A DNA stretch of 58,907 bases from Candidatus Liptonbacteria bacterium. GTDB lineage: Bacteria > Patescibacteriota > Minisyncoccia > UBA6257 > 2-01-FULL-56-20. The notes under the pieces are model-generated. The model was not told where the DNA came from. It did no database searches and saw only the letters and a program-made list of their open reading frames with translations. Below, in pieces: positions 40,527 through 48,105 of the stretch; position 1 is the first letter of the stretch, and each line of letters begins with the position of its first letter. The stretch is taken from the NCBI GenBank assembly GCA_016186635.1, contig JACPLI010000003.1, forward strand, positions 1 to 58,907, in the 5' to 3' direction. The position numbers and the translations under genes were made by a program.

Positions 40527-41435
40527 TTATATCACCGTTTCTCGGAGGCGTTCCGCAGTCGCCTGATGCGACCAGAGGATGTTCCATTCGCGTCCCTCGG
40601 GGTTGCCGTCGTAGATGCTTGTCCATTCAAGCGTTCCGAGGTTGTTGAGAATAGGAATGAGCATCCCGAACATAACAGCATGGTGGCGGATGTAGAACTC
40701 CAGCATGTAGTCAGGCGCCATGCCCTGCGTACTACGGAATGCTGTAGCGAATGTCTGGATGAGGCGGTGCAGGTAGGCAGGGAAGTAAGGGTTCCCCAAA
40801 CTCACGACACTGTTCGCTCGAGGGAAAATAAAGACCTGTCCGGTACGGACCCCTCCAGCGACGGTTATGAGTTCTTCATCCCACACGACAGACGGCGAAG
40901 GAGAAGAAGGTCCTGCTACTTCCTGTATCCCCGCTCTCCATCCACGCAGTTCGTCCGAGTTTCTCATCGTCCGTTTCCGATAGATATGGAGGTGGTCGTG
41001 CCGTATGTTTCCTGCCGCGAGATCCCCGCGTTGGGTTGAGATCTGCACATCCGGTTCCTTGTCCTCGATGATGGTCTTTCTCACGATATGGACCGCGGCG
41101 TCGATTCCTTCTCTTCCGCCCATCGAACGTGTTTGTTCCTCATCCCAACACTGGTCAGTTAAAATCAGTTTGTGATAAGGCTCGGGTGCGAAGAGAGATT
41201 TCGCGAGGCGCCATGATTGGTAGCCAGTTTCTTCCACGTTGAATCTTCTCAAAATTTCCTCATCAGGGAGCTTGGCGAAGCGGCAGGTGCTTGCGTTGTG
41301 GATGTCGAGCGCCGGTTGCCATCGACGATTAAACTTCCCGGCTTCGGGCATCTTTTTCTTTGCTCCAGCTACGGATTTGAATCCGCCCGGCCACGATTGG
41401 ATGATGTTTCCTTCGGGTGTTATTTCTACGTTCAT
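40527..41435 (-). CDS. Unassigned protein, possibly HIT/GalT-like
   Basis: 302 residues; not firmly recognised. PEPYHKLILTDQCWDEE near residue 85 and NIRHDHLHIYRKR near residue 145 recall the HIT/galactose-1-phosphate uridylyltransferase superfamily (nucleotide-binding His triad), but the exact HxHxH order is not met. TGQVFIFPRANSVVSLGNPY and ILNNLGTLEWTSIYDGNPEG follow. Base composition is visibly less GC-rich than its neighbours, it is alone on the minus strand inside a plus-strand block, and palindromes bound its 3' side, so recent acquisition is possible. Function unknown. Confidence 0.6.
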   Translation of the reverse strand: MNVEITPEGNIIQSWPGGFKSVAGAKKKMPEAGKFNRRWQPALDIHNASTCRFAKLPDEEILRRFNVEETGYQSWRLAKSLFAPEPYHKLILTDQCWDEEQTRSMGGREGIDAAVHIVRKTIIEDKEPDVQISTQRGDLAAGNIRHDHLHIYRKRTMRNSDELRGWRAGIQEVAGPSSPSPSVVWDEELITVAGGVRTGQVFIFPRANSVVSLGNPYFPAYLHRLIQTFATAFRSTQGMAPDYMLEFYIRHHAVMFGMLIPILNNLGTLEWTSIYDGNPEGREWNILWSHQATAERLRETVI

Positions 41436-41555
41436 AGTTCCTTTCGAATCTGGTTGATGTTTTTGGTTTGGTTTTCGCCCAACAATTCCAGTATTAAGTT
41501 GTCATTATTGAGCTGGCGATATTTTATAACATTTTTCCCTTTTGTCAAAAGGTGC

Positions 41556-41561
41556 TACACT
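41556..41561 (+). promoter_or_regulatory. Candidate -10 box, leaderless type
   Basis: TACACT lies 6 nt before ATG 41568. The -35 is weak (TTTTCC at 41533-41538 with a 17-nt spacer). The 130-nt region from 41436 to 41567 is AT-rich and otherwise empty. Confidence 0.3.
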
Positions 41562-41567
41562 TTCTGA

Positions 41568-42311
41568 ATGCAAAACAAAATTACGCAGGCAGTGATTGCG
41601 GCAGGGGGGCAGGGAACGCGGCTTCGCCCCACGACGGAGACGATTCCCAAAGTGATGATTCCCATATTAGGGAAGCCCATGTTGGAGTGGCACGTGGAGC
41701 AGTTCAAGAAGCACGGCGTCAAGGAATTTTTCTTCACGCTCCAGTACTTGCCGGAGGTGATTACCAATCACTTCGGCGACGGCTCGAAATGGGGAGTGAA
41801 AATAAATTACTTTGTGGAAAAGGAGCCGTTGGGCTCTGCAGGAGGCATCAAAGCATTCGAGAAGCAATTGGGCGATGAATTCTTCTTTATCTACGGCGAC
41901 ACGTTCAGTTTGGTGGACTACACGAAGATGACGGAGAACTGGGCGAAGAAGCCCGCGGACGCCTTGGGCATGCAGCGGATGAAAAAGACGCAGGACTATG
42001 CGGATGCGGACGTGGCGGAGCTTGACGCGGACGGGAAATTCGTGGCAATCCACACGAAGCCGCACACCGCAACGTATCCCAACGCCCACCGCATGCGGGG
42101 GGTTTTCATCATGCGGAAAGAAATTCTCCAGTATGTGCCGGAGAACACCGCATACGACCTTGGGAAGAAACTTATGTCCGATATTGTGAAGCGCAACCTG
42201 AAGTTCTATAGCTACGAGTGCGATGATTATTCAAAGGGGATTGATACGATAGAGAAATGGAAGGAGGTGGAAGAGAATGTGCGGAAACTTCAGTCCGAAG
42301 GGAAGGCCTAG
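41568..42311 (+). CDS. Sugar-1-phosphate nucleotidyltransferase (HddC-like)
   Basis: 247 residues. AVIAAGGQGTRLRPTTETIP is the nucleotide-binding start, KVMIPILGKPMLEW follows, FFIYGDTFSLVDY holds the metal Asp, and DDYSKGIDTIEKW is near the end. Length and order match the GDP-/NDP-sugar pyrophosphorylases of the RmlA/HddC type without the left-handed beta-helix tail. In the presence of HddA and GmhB, guanylylation of D-glycero-alpha-D-manno-heptose 1-phosphate is the best guess; another hexose 1-phosphate is possible. Confidence 0.82.
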   Translation: MQNKITQAVIAAGGQGTRLRPTTETIPKVMIPILGKPMLEWHVEQFKKHGVKEFFFTLQYLPEVITNHFGDGSKWGVKINYFVEKEPLGSAGGIKAFEKQLGDEFFFIYGDTFSLVDYTKMTENWAKKPADALGMQRMKKTQDYADADVAELDADGKFVAIHTKPHTATYPNAHRMRGVFIMRKEILQYVPENTAYDLGKKLMSDIVKRNLKFYSYECDDYSKGIDTIEKWKEVEENVRKLQSEGKA

Positions 42312-42352
42312 AAAAGAAAAGAACCGAGGGTGAGTCGGCTCCTTCTTTTTTG
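42312..42352 (+). terminator. Weak terminator-like hairpin
   Basis: AACCGA/TCGGCT around GGGTGAG, with A-rich and T-rich flanks (AAAAGAAAAG and CCTTCTTTTTT) that could extend the stem. It follows the nucleotidyltransferase stop. Confidence 0.5.
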
Positions 42353-42377
42353 TTGGTTGAAAGTGTTTTGCCTTAAT

Positions 42378-42409
42378 CCTTGAGGTCAACCGTTTCCTCA
42401 AGGGTTTTT
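42378..42409 (+). terminator. Rho-independent terminator between convergent genes
   Basis: CCTTGAGG (42378-42385) pairs with CCTCAAGG (42396-42403), followed by GTTTTT. It lies 14 nt from the end of the minus-strand IMPase gene. Confidence 0.82.
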
Positions 42410-42423
42410 GCGGTGCGTGATGG

Positions 42424-43296
42424 TTAGTCGGCGCCGACGTTTTTCTGGAGAATGTCAAAGAGTTTTGGAACGAGTTCTGGGTGTCCGGCGACGAATCCCA
42501 GAACTTGCTGGTCGGTGTCGTAATCGTACCGCCCAAGTTTTTGGACGGGTTCAATCTTTCCATCCACGACATGGAAACATTGAAATGCCCCGTCTGCTTC
42601 AAGCACCATTGGCATGCCGCCGCACCAGTCCCATGGCATTTGCGGGGATTGAACAATGGCGTCAATGCGCCCGGCGGCGACAAGCGCAAGCCCGAGTGCT
42701 CCCGATTCCGCGATGCCGCGCGGCTTCAGGTTTTTTGGAAGCGCGGTCACGAATTTCCCGTAGGTGTCGGTGCGTGACACGTCGATCCCGAGGTACACAA
42801 GAGGTTTCGGGTCCCGCGCGCCGATGGAAACTTGGGCCGGTTCCGCTGCGCCATGTTCCCAGAGGAATACGCCTATGCCCCTTTCCCCCGCGATGGTAAG
42901 CCCGCCACGCACCTCCGGCGCGTGGATGACGCCGCCGACGTGCTTCCCGTTGCGCCCCACGCCGATTGCGGAACACCACTGGAACAGTTTCCGGCGATTT
43001 GGCGTTGTCCCGTCAATCGGGTCCAGCGAAAAGGCGCGTTCGCCGGTGAAATCTCCCGGGAAAGGATTGCCTTCTTCCTCCGCAAGGAAGGTCGCGTCGG
43101 GGAATTGATCGTGAAGCTTGGCGATTGCGATTAGTTGCCCTCCGGTGTCCGCCTCGGTGAACGAGGCGGTTTCGAATGTTGGATGCGGCTTGGTTTTTAT
43201 CTCTGTTGCCCACTTGCCACTCGCAATCAGGTTTCCGACCTTAATCGCGGTGTTCATTGCGGCCGCCATTTCTTCCGAGAAGTTTATAACAGTCAT
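42424..43296 (-). CDS. Inositol monophosphatase-family phosphatase
   Basis: 290 residues. FLAEEEGNPF (metal Glu), DPIDGTTPNRR (the family WDPIDGTxN site, here SLDPIDGTT) and MPWDWCGGMPMVLEADGA (C-terminal metal Asp). These Mg-dependent, Li-sensitive phosphatases act on inositol phosphates, fructose 1,6-bisphosphate, PAP or sugar phosphates. In this setting a sugar phosphate is plausible. Divergent from the GT2 gene with a 123-nt spacer that contains GATTCTGGCT twice. Confidence 0.87.
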   Translation of the reverse strand: MTVINFSEEMAAAMNTAIKVGNLIASGKWATEIKTKPHPTFETASFTEADTGGQLIAIAKLHDQFPDATFLAEEEGNPFPGDFTGERAFSLDPIDGTTPNRRKLFQWCSAIGVGRNGKHVGGVIHAPEVRGGLTIAGERGIGVFLWEHGAAEPAQVSIGARDPKPLVYLGIDVSRTDTYGKFVTALPKNLKPRGIAESGALGLALVAAGRIDAIVQSPQMPWDWCGGMPMVLEADGAFQCFHVVDGKIEPVQKLGRYDYDTDQQVLGFVAGHPELVPKLFDILQKNVGAD

Positions 43297-43312
43297 AGGT
43301 TTAGTTGTGTTT

Positions 43313-43380
43313 GATTCTGGCTAGTCATGCCGGTTTGTTGTTGGTAAGACGACTGGGCGGAATTGAACCAGATTCTGGCT
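43313..43380. repeat. Direct repeat pair GATTCTGGCT in a divergent spacer
   Basis: GATTCTGGCT at 43313-43322 and 43371-43380, 58 bp apart, between the divergent IMPase and GT2 genes. The second copy is part of a short hairpin (GAACCAG/CTGGCTC). Could be a binding site; nothing else supports this. Confidence 0.35.
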
Positions 43381-43383
43381 CGT

Positions 43384-43412
43384 TTGTAAACACGTATGCG
43401 CTTTGCTACGCT
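43384..43412 (+). promoter_or_regulatory. Candidate leaderless promoter for GT2
   Basis: TTGTAA (43384-43389), 17-nt spacer, TACGCT (43407-43412), then 7 nt to ATG 43420. Confidence 0.45.
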
Positions 43413-43419
43413 GTAGAGC

Positions 43420-44250
43420 ATGGCGTCTCCCAAAGTAACCATTATCATCGCCACCTACAACCGCACCCAGTATCTCGGGCGCGCGATTGAGTCCGCACAG
43501 GCACAGACCCTCAAGGACTGGGAAATGATTGCGGTTGAAGACGGCTCTCCCGATAACACGAGAGAAGTTGTGGCGGGGTACGCCGCGAGGGACCCGCGGG
43601 TGAGGTGCCTCTCCATTCCGCGCGCGGGGCGCATTGCGATTGTCTCGAACGCGGCGCTCCGCGAAGCGCGGGGCGAGTACATTGCGATTCTGGACGACGA
43701 CGACTGGTGGCTCGACCCGAAGAAGCTCGAAAAGCAGGCCGCGTTTTTGAATACGCACCCGGATTATGTGGGATGCGGCGGGGGAATCGTCACCGTGAAC
43801 CCGGAGGGCAAAGAAACCGGACGGGTCCTGAAACCGGAGACGAACGAGCGCATCAGAGCTTGCGCGCTCTACGCGAATCCGATGGCGAACTTGACCACGA
43901 TGTTTCGGCGGAGCGCCGCCGAGAAGGTTGGCAGGTACGACGAGACCATGCTCCAGTTCGCGGACTGGGACTTTTGGCTGAAGATGGGGCTTGAAGGGAA
44001 ACTTTACAACTTCCCGGAATACTTTGCCGCGTACCGCATGTGGGAGCGCGGGGCGTCATTCTCGAAGCAGCGCGAGATACGCATCTGTACGTGGCGCATC
44101 ATCCACCGGTATCGCGGGACGTATCCCGGGTTCGCGCGCGCGGTGGCGTTCGCCGTTTCGTACTCAATTTACTCGTGTCTGCCGCAAGGGCTCAAGAAGG
44201 TATTGAATGCGCCGCTCTCACGCCTCAAGAAGGCGCTCTTCAGTAACTAG
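43420..44250 (+). CDS. Glycosyltransferase family 2
   Basis: 276 residues. VTIIIATYNRTQYLGRAIES, VEDGSPDNT (UDP-binding Asp), ARGEYIAILDDDDWW (metal motif) and FADWDFWLKMGLEGK (catalytic-base block) are all GT2 hallmarks. It transfers one sugar to the growing glycan. It stands alone, between its own promoter and a short family C repeat, convergent with the flippase gene. Confidence 0.9.
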   Translation: MASPKVTIIIATYNRTQYLGRAIESAQAQTLKDWEMIAVEDGSPDNTREVVAGYAARDPRVRCLSIPRAGRIAIVSNAALREARGEYIAILDDDDWWLDPKKLEKQAAFLNTHPDYVGCGGGIVTVNPEGKETGRVLKPETNERIRACALYANPMANLTTMFRRSAAEKVGRYDETMLQFADWDFWLKMGLEGKLYNFPEYFAAYRMWERGASFSKQREIRICTWRIIHRYRGTYPGFARAVAFAVSYSIYSCLPQGLKKVLNAPLSRLKKALFSN

Positions 44251-44283
44251 TAATTGGTAATTACGCAATTACTATTTACCCAG
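44251..44283. repeat. Short AATTGG-type repeat (family C)
   Basis: TAATTGGTAATTACGCAATTAC, a small palindromic tract between the convergent GT2 and flippase genes. Confidence 0.5.
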
Positions 44284-45750
44284 TTACGAGTGCATAATTG
44301 CTTGCTTCGCTTCTCTGAGCGACGGCTCCTTGAGGAAGTAGAGCACGGCGCCGTAGATTGCCGCGCCGAGCGCCACGGAGAGGAGCACGGGGAGCTTGAT
44401 GCTCATAAAGAGGAGCACCCCGCCCGCCATGATGGCGGTTGCGGTGAAGGCGATGGAGAGGCGGGGGAGGACGCTGAAGGGGTTCTCCTGCTTCACTTTC
44501 CTCCGGAGGTAGGCGGTGGAGCACACTTGCGCGATGAGCGTTGCCCATGCGCACCCCGTGATGCCGAAGGAAGGAATCAAGAGAAAATCGAGCGCGACAT
44601 TGAGTACGCCTCCTATCGCCGCGTATGCGGTGAGGAGCTTCGGGCGGTTGTAGGCAAATGCGGCGTGGGCGAGCACCACGACGGGGAAGTCCGCAAGGAG
44701 GGTGAGCATGAGGATTTGGAACGGAGCGGTGCCGGGGAGGAATTCGCTCCCGAAGAGAAGCTCGATAATCTGCGGCGCGAGGAGGAGGCCCCCCGCGGCG
44801 AGCGGGAGCGCCATGATGAATACGACCGCGAGCGTACGCTCAAGCGTTGAGCGCATCTGCGCCCTGTGGTTGTCCGCAAGGCGGGAGAATGTCGGGAATG
44901 CGCTCGAGGCGAGGATGCCGGGGAGCAGGTAAAGGAGCTGGACGACGCGGTACGCGGCGGAGTAGAAACCGACCTCTTCCGCGGAGCGAAGCCAGCCGAT
45001 GATGAGGATGTCAGTGTTAATCATAAGAATGCCGAGGAGCGAGGCGATGGAGAGCGGCCAGGCGGCGGAGAGGATGGGCCTGACGAGGCGCTTTGAAAAG
45101 CTCGCGATGAGATTTCTCGGGATGTATCCGCGGAGCACCACGAAGGTGAGCGCGGCGCCGATGCCGGTGCCCACCGTATAGCCCCACGTGAACGACTCCG
45201 CCGTCGGCGAGAGCAGAAGGAACCCGAATCCCGCGAGGACGATGGCGACGTTTGTCGCGAGGAAGAGTCCCGCTTCCCACTCCATCCGCTCGAGCGCGCG
45301 GGTAATCGCGGCGCCGAACTCGCGGAGCGTGTCGAAGGCGAGGAGGAATGCGATGATGGGGAGTATTACCTTCGCTTCTTCGATGGTGGTGAACCACGGC
45401 GCGGCGACGAGGATGATGAGTACGCCGAGGAGAAGGAGGACGAGCTTCAGGGAGAGGGTGGTGGAGAATACCCGCGCACGGTGCGCGGGGTCATCATTCT
45501 TCGCGGTTTCTCGGATGAGGAATTGGCTGAGCCCCACGTCGGTGAACGGCGTGAGGATTGCGGCGAGCGTTACGCCGTAGGAGAACACACCCCAGCCCTC
45601 GGCGCCCAAGATGCGTGCGCCGTAGACAATAATGATGGCGCGTATGAAGCGCCCTCCGAAGTTTGAGATGCCGAGCCAGACGACATTTTTGATGACCGTC
45701 TGGCGGGTGGTGGTGTTATTGAAGAGGAAGGATTGTACCCGCTTCAGCAT
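44284..45750 (-). CDS. Polysaccharide flippase (Wzx/MATE-like)
   Basis: 488 residues with about 14 hydrophobic segments. N-terminal NVVWLGISNFGGRFIRAIII and VFSYGVTLAAILTPFTDVGL match the Polysacc_synt (PF01943) domain; FYSAAYRVVQLLYLLPGILA matches the conserved central helix. It moves the undecaprenyl-linked glycan across the membrane before polymerisation. ATG 45750 is the start of the homologous sequence; the frame extends upstream but would cross the structured element. It is the first gene downstream of copy 2 of that element. Confidence 0.9.
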   Translation of the reverse strand: MLKRVQSFLFNNTTTRQTVIKNVVWLGISNFGGRFIRAIIIVYGARILGAEGWGVFSYGVTLAAILTPFTDVGLSQFLIRETAKNDDPAHRARVFSTTLSLKLVLLLLGVLIILVAAPWFTTIEEAKVILPIIAFLLAFDTLREFGAAITRALERMEWEAGLFLATNVAIVLAGFGFLLLSPTAESFTWGYTVGTGIGAALTFVVLRGYIPRNLIASFSKRLVRPILSAAWPLSIASLLGILMINTDILIIGWLRSAEEVGFYSAAYRVVQLLYLLPGILASSAFPTFSRLADNHRAQMRSTLERTLAVVFIMALPLAAGGLLLAPQIIELLFGSEFLPGTAPFQILMLTLLADFPVVVLAHAAFAYNRPKLLTAYAAIGGVLNVALDFLLIPSFGITGCAWATLIAQVCSTAYLRRKVKQENPFSVLPRLSIAFTATAIMAGGVLLFMSIKLPVLLSVALGAAIYGAVLYFLKEPSLREAKQAIMHS

Positions 45751-45783
45751 GTGGTGTATAGTACTGCAATATGATGGGAAACA

Positions 45784-45887
45784 CGAGTACATAATATTTC
45801 GCAGGGACGCTATCTGCGGCTTACTGCCGCAGCGCTCTCTCTCCCGCCGTCGCGGTCCGAGAAGCCCTGCGAAATATTGTGTACTCG
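45784..45887 (-). ncRNA. Candidate structured RNA, copy 2
   Basis: A 23-bp stem (45784-45806 with 45865-45887, one non-Watson-Crick pair) encloses the 58-nt core on the minus strand (45864 to 45807). The stem sequence (AATATTTCGCAGGG side) is unrelated to the stem of copy 1, yet pairs fully. The core hairpin with loop GACG is CCGC/GCGG here and GACC/GGTC in copy 1. The element ends 33 nt upstream of the flippase ATG, in the same orientation as copy 1 relative to its glycosyltransferase. Confidence 0.6.
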
Positions 45888-45912
45888 CAATCCTGCTTAC
45901 TACTTCTGCGTT

Positions 45913-46410
45913 ATGGAAAATAGTCCGAAGAAAAAAATCATGGTTGCGGTGAGCGGCGGGTTTGACCCGATTCACGTGGGGCACATCCGCCTTTTCGAGG
46001 AAGCGAGGAAACTGGGTGACGAGCTCGTCGTGATTTTGAACAACGATAACTGGTTGCACAAGAAAAAAAGGCATGTATTTATGCCCGAGGCGGAACGGAA
46101 AGAAATAATAGAAGCGTTAAAGCCGGTGGATCGGGTGGTGCTCACCAAACACGGCAAAAATCCCCAGATTCCTCATGACATGAGCGTTTCCCGCGAGCTC
46201 GAAGAGATTAGGCCGGATATTTTCGCGAACGGAGGGGACCGAGACGAGAAGAATGCGAGTGATCCGAACTCCTCGCTCTATGCGGATATCGAAACCTGCA
46301 AGAAACATGGAATCAAGATGATATTTAATATCGGGGACGGGGGGAAAGTGCAGTCCAGCTCCTGGCTCCTCAAAAATTATCTGGAGAAAGTTTCCAAAAA
46401 GGAGAAATAG
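45913..46410 (+). CDS. Cytidylyltransferase-fold enzyme (GCT/HldE-C superfamily)
   Basis: 165 residues. VSGGFDPIHVGHIRLFEEA contains the HxGH motif; VILNNDNWLHKKKRHVFMP and RPDIFANGGDRDEKN follow the family order, and SSSWLLKNYL lies near the end, where HldE-C and glycerol-3-phosphate cytidylyltransferase have the RTS/SST nucleotide motif. It could activate a heptose or polyol phosphate; the substrate is not clear. It differs from the 20996 enzyme by a longer insert. ATG 45913 is preferred; the upstream frame enters the structured element. Confidence 0.75.
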   Translation: MENSPKKKIMVAVSGGFDPIHVGHIRLFEEARKLGDELVVILNNDNWLHKKKRHVFMPEAERKEIIEALKPVDRVVLTKHGKNPQIPHDMSVSRELEEIRPDIFANGGDRDEKNASDPNSSLYADIETCKKHGIKMIFNIGDGGKVQSSSWLLKNYLEKVSKKEK

Positions 46411-46415
46411 CCGTG

Positions 46416-46424
46416 TGCTACAAT
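46416..46424 (+). promoter_or_regulatory. Extended -10 promoter, leaderless type
   Basis: TGCTACAAT (extended -10, TGnTAnAAT form) ends 7 nt before ATG 46432. No good -35 at 17 nt, as expected for extended -10 promoters. Confidence 0.45.
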
Positions 46425-46431
46425 TAAACAA

Positions 46432-47055
46432 ATGAGCAGGAAAGATATATTGGCGTCAATTCTTGCAGTGTGTGCCCTGCTTGCGGCGGGGGGCATGTGG
46501 TATTTCTCCCGGAGTGCCGCAGATGCCGTAAATGATTCTCTAAAAAATCAAATTTCGTTTGGGCAAACACTCGCTTCTCTGAACAAAACAGCGAATATGC
46601 TCCGAAGCGAGCTCGCTTCAAGTAGTCGCGCAATGCAGTCGCTCACGCAAGACTTTCTGCTAGTGAAATCCGTGTGTCAATCAGATCAATACTGTAACGA
46701 GCGTTACCGCAACGCATTGATAGGAGCGTTGCTGAAAAAAAATGGACTGGTGGTGGAAAAGGAAGAATATCAATCGAGCGGATTGAATTTCTATAAATAT
46801 TTTTTAGAACCTCCTCGCGTTCCCACGCGGGGCCCGAGTTCGCAGGAGGGAGGTCCTTTAGGTTCGGAACTCTTGGCGTTCATAAAAAATAACTGCCCTG
46901 CAAGCATAAGCATACCTGGGCTTTTATCGGTAAAGTATCGCTATAGAGTAGCAGACACAAAAGTAGCCGAAATTCTTATGAACGACGACAGTAACGATAT
47001 TACGTGCGCGTGGATAATAGACGAATCAGCAAAAACTTTCACAAAGCTTCAGTAA
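46432..47055 (+). CDS. Single-pass membrane protein of unknown function
   Basis: 207 residues, not recognised. An N-terminal transmembrane segment (about 7-25), then a helical, possibly coiled-coil stretch (NDSLKNQISFGQTLASLNKT to about residue 80), then a compact domain with four Cys (CQSDQYC; NNCP; ITCAW), suggesting disulfides outside the membrane. Composition is clearly poorer in GC than its neighbours, and codon use differs (many AAA, ATA, TTA). It may be lineage-specific or acquired. Convergent with the GalE-like gene. Confidence 0.6.
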   Translation: MSRKDILASILAVCALLAAGGMWYFSRSAADAVNDSLKNQISFGQTLASLNKTANMLRSELASSSRAMQSLTQDFLLVKSVCQSDQYCNERYRNALIGALLKKNGLVVEKEEYQSSGLNFYKYFLEPPRVPTRGPSSQEGGPLGSELLAFIKNNCPASISIPGLLSVKYRYRVADTKVAEILMNDDSNDITCAWIIDESAKTFTKLQ

Positions 47056-47056
47056 G

Positions 47057-47076
47057 AGAGGGTATCAATTCCCTCT
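47057..47076. terminator. Shared hairpin between convergent genes
   Basis: AGAGGG (47057-47062) pairs with CCCTCT (47071-47076), followed by ATTATA. It lies exactly between the stop codons of the two convergent genes and is short. Confidence 0.5.
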
Positions 47077-47077
47077 A

Positions 47078-48013
47078 TTATAGTGCCAAGACGGTGCGCT
47101 CAATTCCTTTGCGAAGAGGGATGATTGGTTTCCAGCCGAGGATTTTTTTGGCGCGCGAGGCGTCGAGCGCGATTTGATACACCTCGCCTTTGCGGTAGGG
47201 GGCGTAGCGCGGTTTTCCTTTAAACCCGCAAGCGCGGGCGACTTCGGTAAAAATCATATTGTCGGAAATTTTCTTGCCCCAGCCAAGGTTGAGCGTTACA
47301 TCGGTCCCTTTCCGGAGCGCGACGAGGTTTGCCGCCGCGATGTCTCCCACATATACGTAATCCCTCGACTTGGTCCCGTCCCCGAAGATCGTAGGCGGTA
47401 CCCCTTCCTTCATCTGCTTTTGGAATATGGCGACCACTCCCGCTTCTCCGTGTGGATTTTGCCGGGGCCCGTATACGTTTGCATAGCGCAGGATGGTGTA
47501 AGGAAAATAGAACGCGCGGGCATAAAATTGCACGGTCTCTTCCGCGAGCAGTTTAGAAAGCCCATAGGGAGAAAGGGGACAAGGGGGAATTTTTTCCGAA
47601 ACCGGCAGCTTCTTAGGAGTCCCATACATAGCTCCGCCCGTGGAAATCATTATAAATTTTTTAGGGTTGCGGCTTTCCCCCGCCTGCTGGCGAGGCGTGC
47701 CAAACGCGCGAAGAAGATTTGCAGTGCCCGAAACGTTTACTTCAAAAGTCTCATTCGGATTTTTAATCGAGGCAATCACGCTCGCAAGGGCTGCATGGTG
47801 ATTCACGACTTCCGGTTCCTCCTTTCGGAAGATAATCTCGAGGAGTCTCTGGTTACGAATGTCCGCTTTATAAAACTTTGCCCGTGGGTTCAGGTTCCGC
47901 CGAAAGCCCGTCGAGAGGTCATCAATTATTATTACTCGATGCCCGGCTTTAACGTAAGCGTCCACAACATGTGAGCCGATGAAACCTGCGCCGCCAGTGA
48001 CGATGATTTTCAT
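47078..48013 (-). CDS. UDP-glucose 4-epimerase-like NAD-dependent epimerase
   Basis: 311 residues. VTGGAGFIGSHVVDAY, DDLSTGFRRNL, HHAALASV, STGGAMYG and YGLSKLLAE (Tyr-Lys) are the order of GalE-like epimerases; NVYGPRQNPHGEAGVVAIF and KSRDYVYVGDIAAAN follow. It probably interconverts UDP-glucose/galactose or the N-acetyl forms for the initiating transferase that lies just upstream. The ATG is flush against a family A repeat (48014), so the usual leader is replaced by the element. Downstream of the transferase on the same strand. Confidence 0.87.
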   Translation of the reverse strand: MKIIVTGGAGFIGSHVVDAYVKAGHRVIIIDDLSTGFRRNLNPRAKFYKADIRNQRLLEIIFRKEEPEVVNHHAALASVIASIKNPNETFEVNVSGTANLLRAFGTPRQQAGESRNPKKFIMISTGGAMYGTPKKLPVSEKIPPCPLSPYGLSKLLAEETVQFYARAFYFPYTILRYANVYGPRQNPHGEAGVVAIFQKQMKEGVPPTIFGDGTKSRDYVYVGDIAAANLVALRKGTDVTLNLGWGKKISDNMIFTEVARACGFKGKPRYAPYRKGEVYQIALDASRAKKILGWKPIIPLRKGIERTVLAL

Positions 48014-48105
48014 GGAGTATTCGCGAATAATGCTAATTCGGATTCAATAATGCGAATCCCATTCGCGTTATTTTGCCATAGATTCGCGTTATTTGCGATT
48101 ACTCC
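48014..48105. repeat. Palindromic GGAGTAATCGC element (family A, copy 2)
   Basis: Ends GGAGTATTCGCGAATAATGC and ATTTGCGATTACTCC. It spans exactly from the base next to the GalE-like ATG (48011-48013) to the first base of the sugar-transferase stop codon (48105-48107). Confidence 0.85.

Noticed and set aside
43313-43419. tRNA-like minus-strand segment (GGTTCAATTCC)
   Set aside because: A T-loop-like string exists but no cloverleaf can be closed around it; it is part of a short hairpin.
46432-47055. Type IV pilin-like protein
   Set aside because: It has an N-terminal hydrophobic helix but no prepilin peptidase site (Gly followed by a Glu at +5), and its four Cys are elsewhere.
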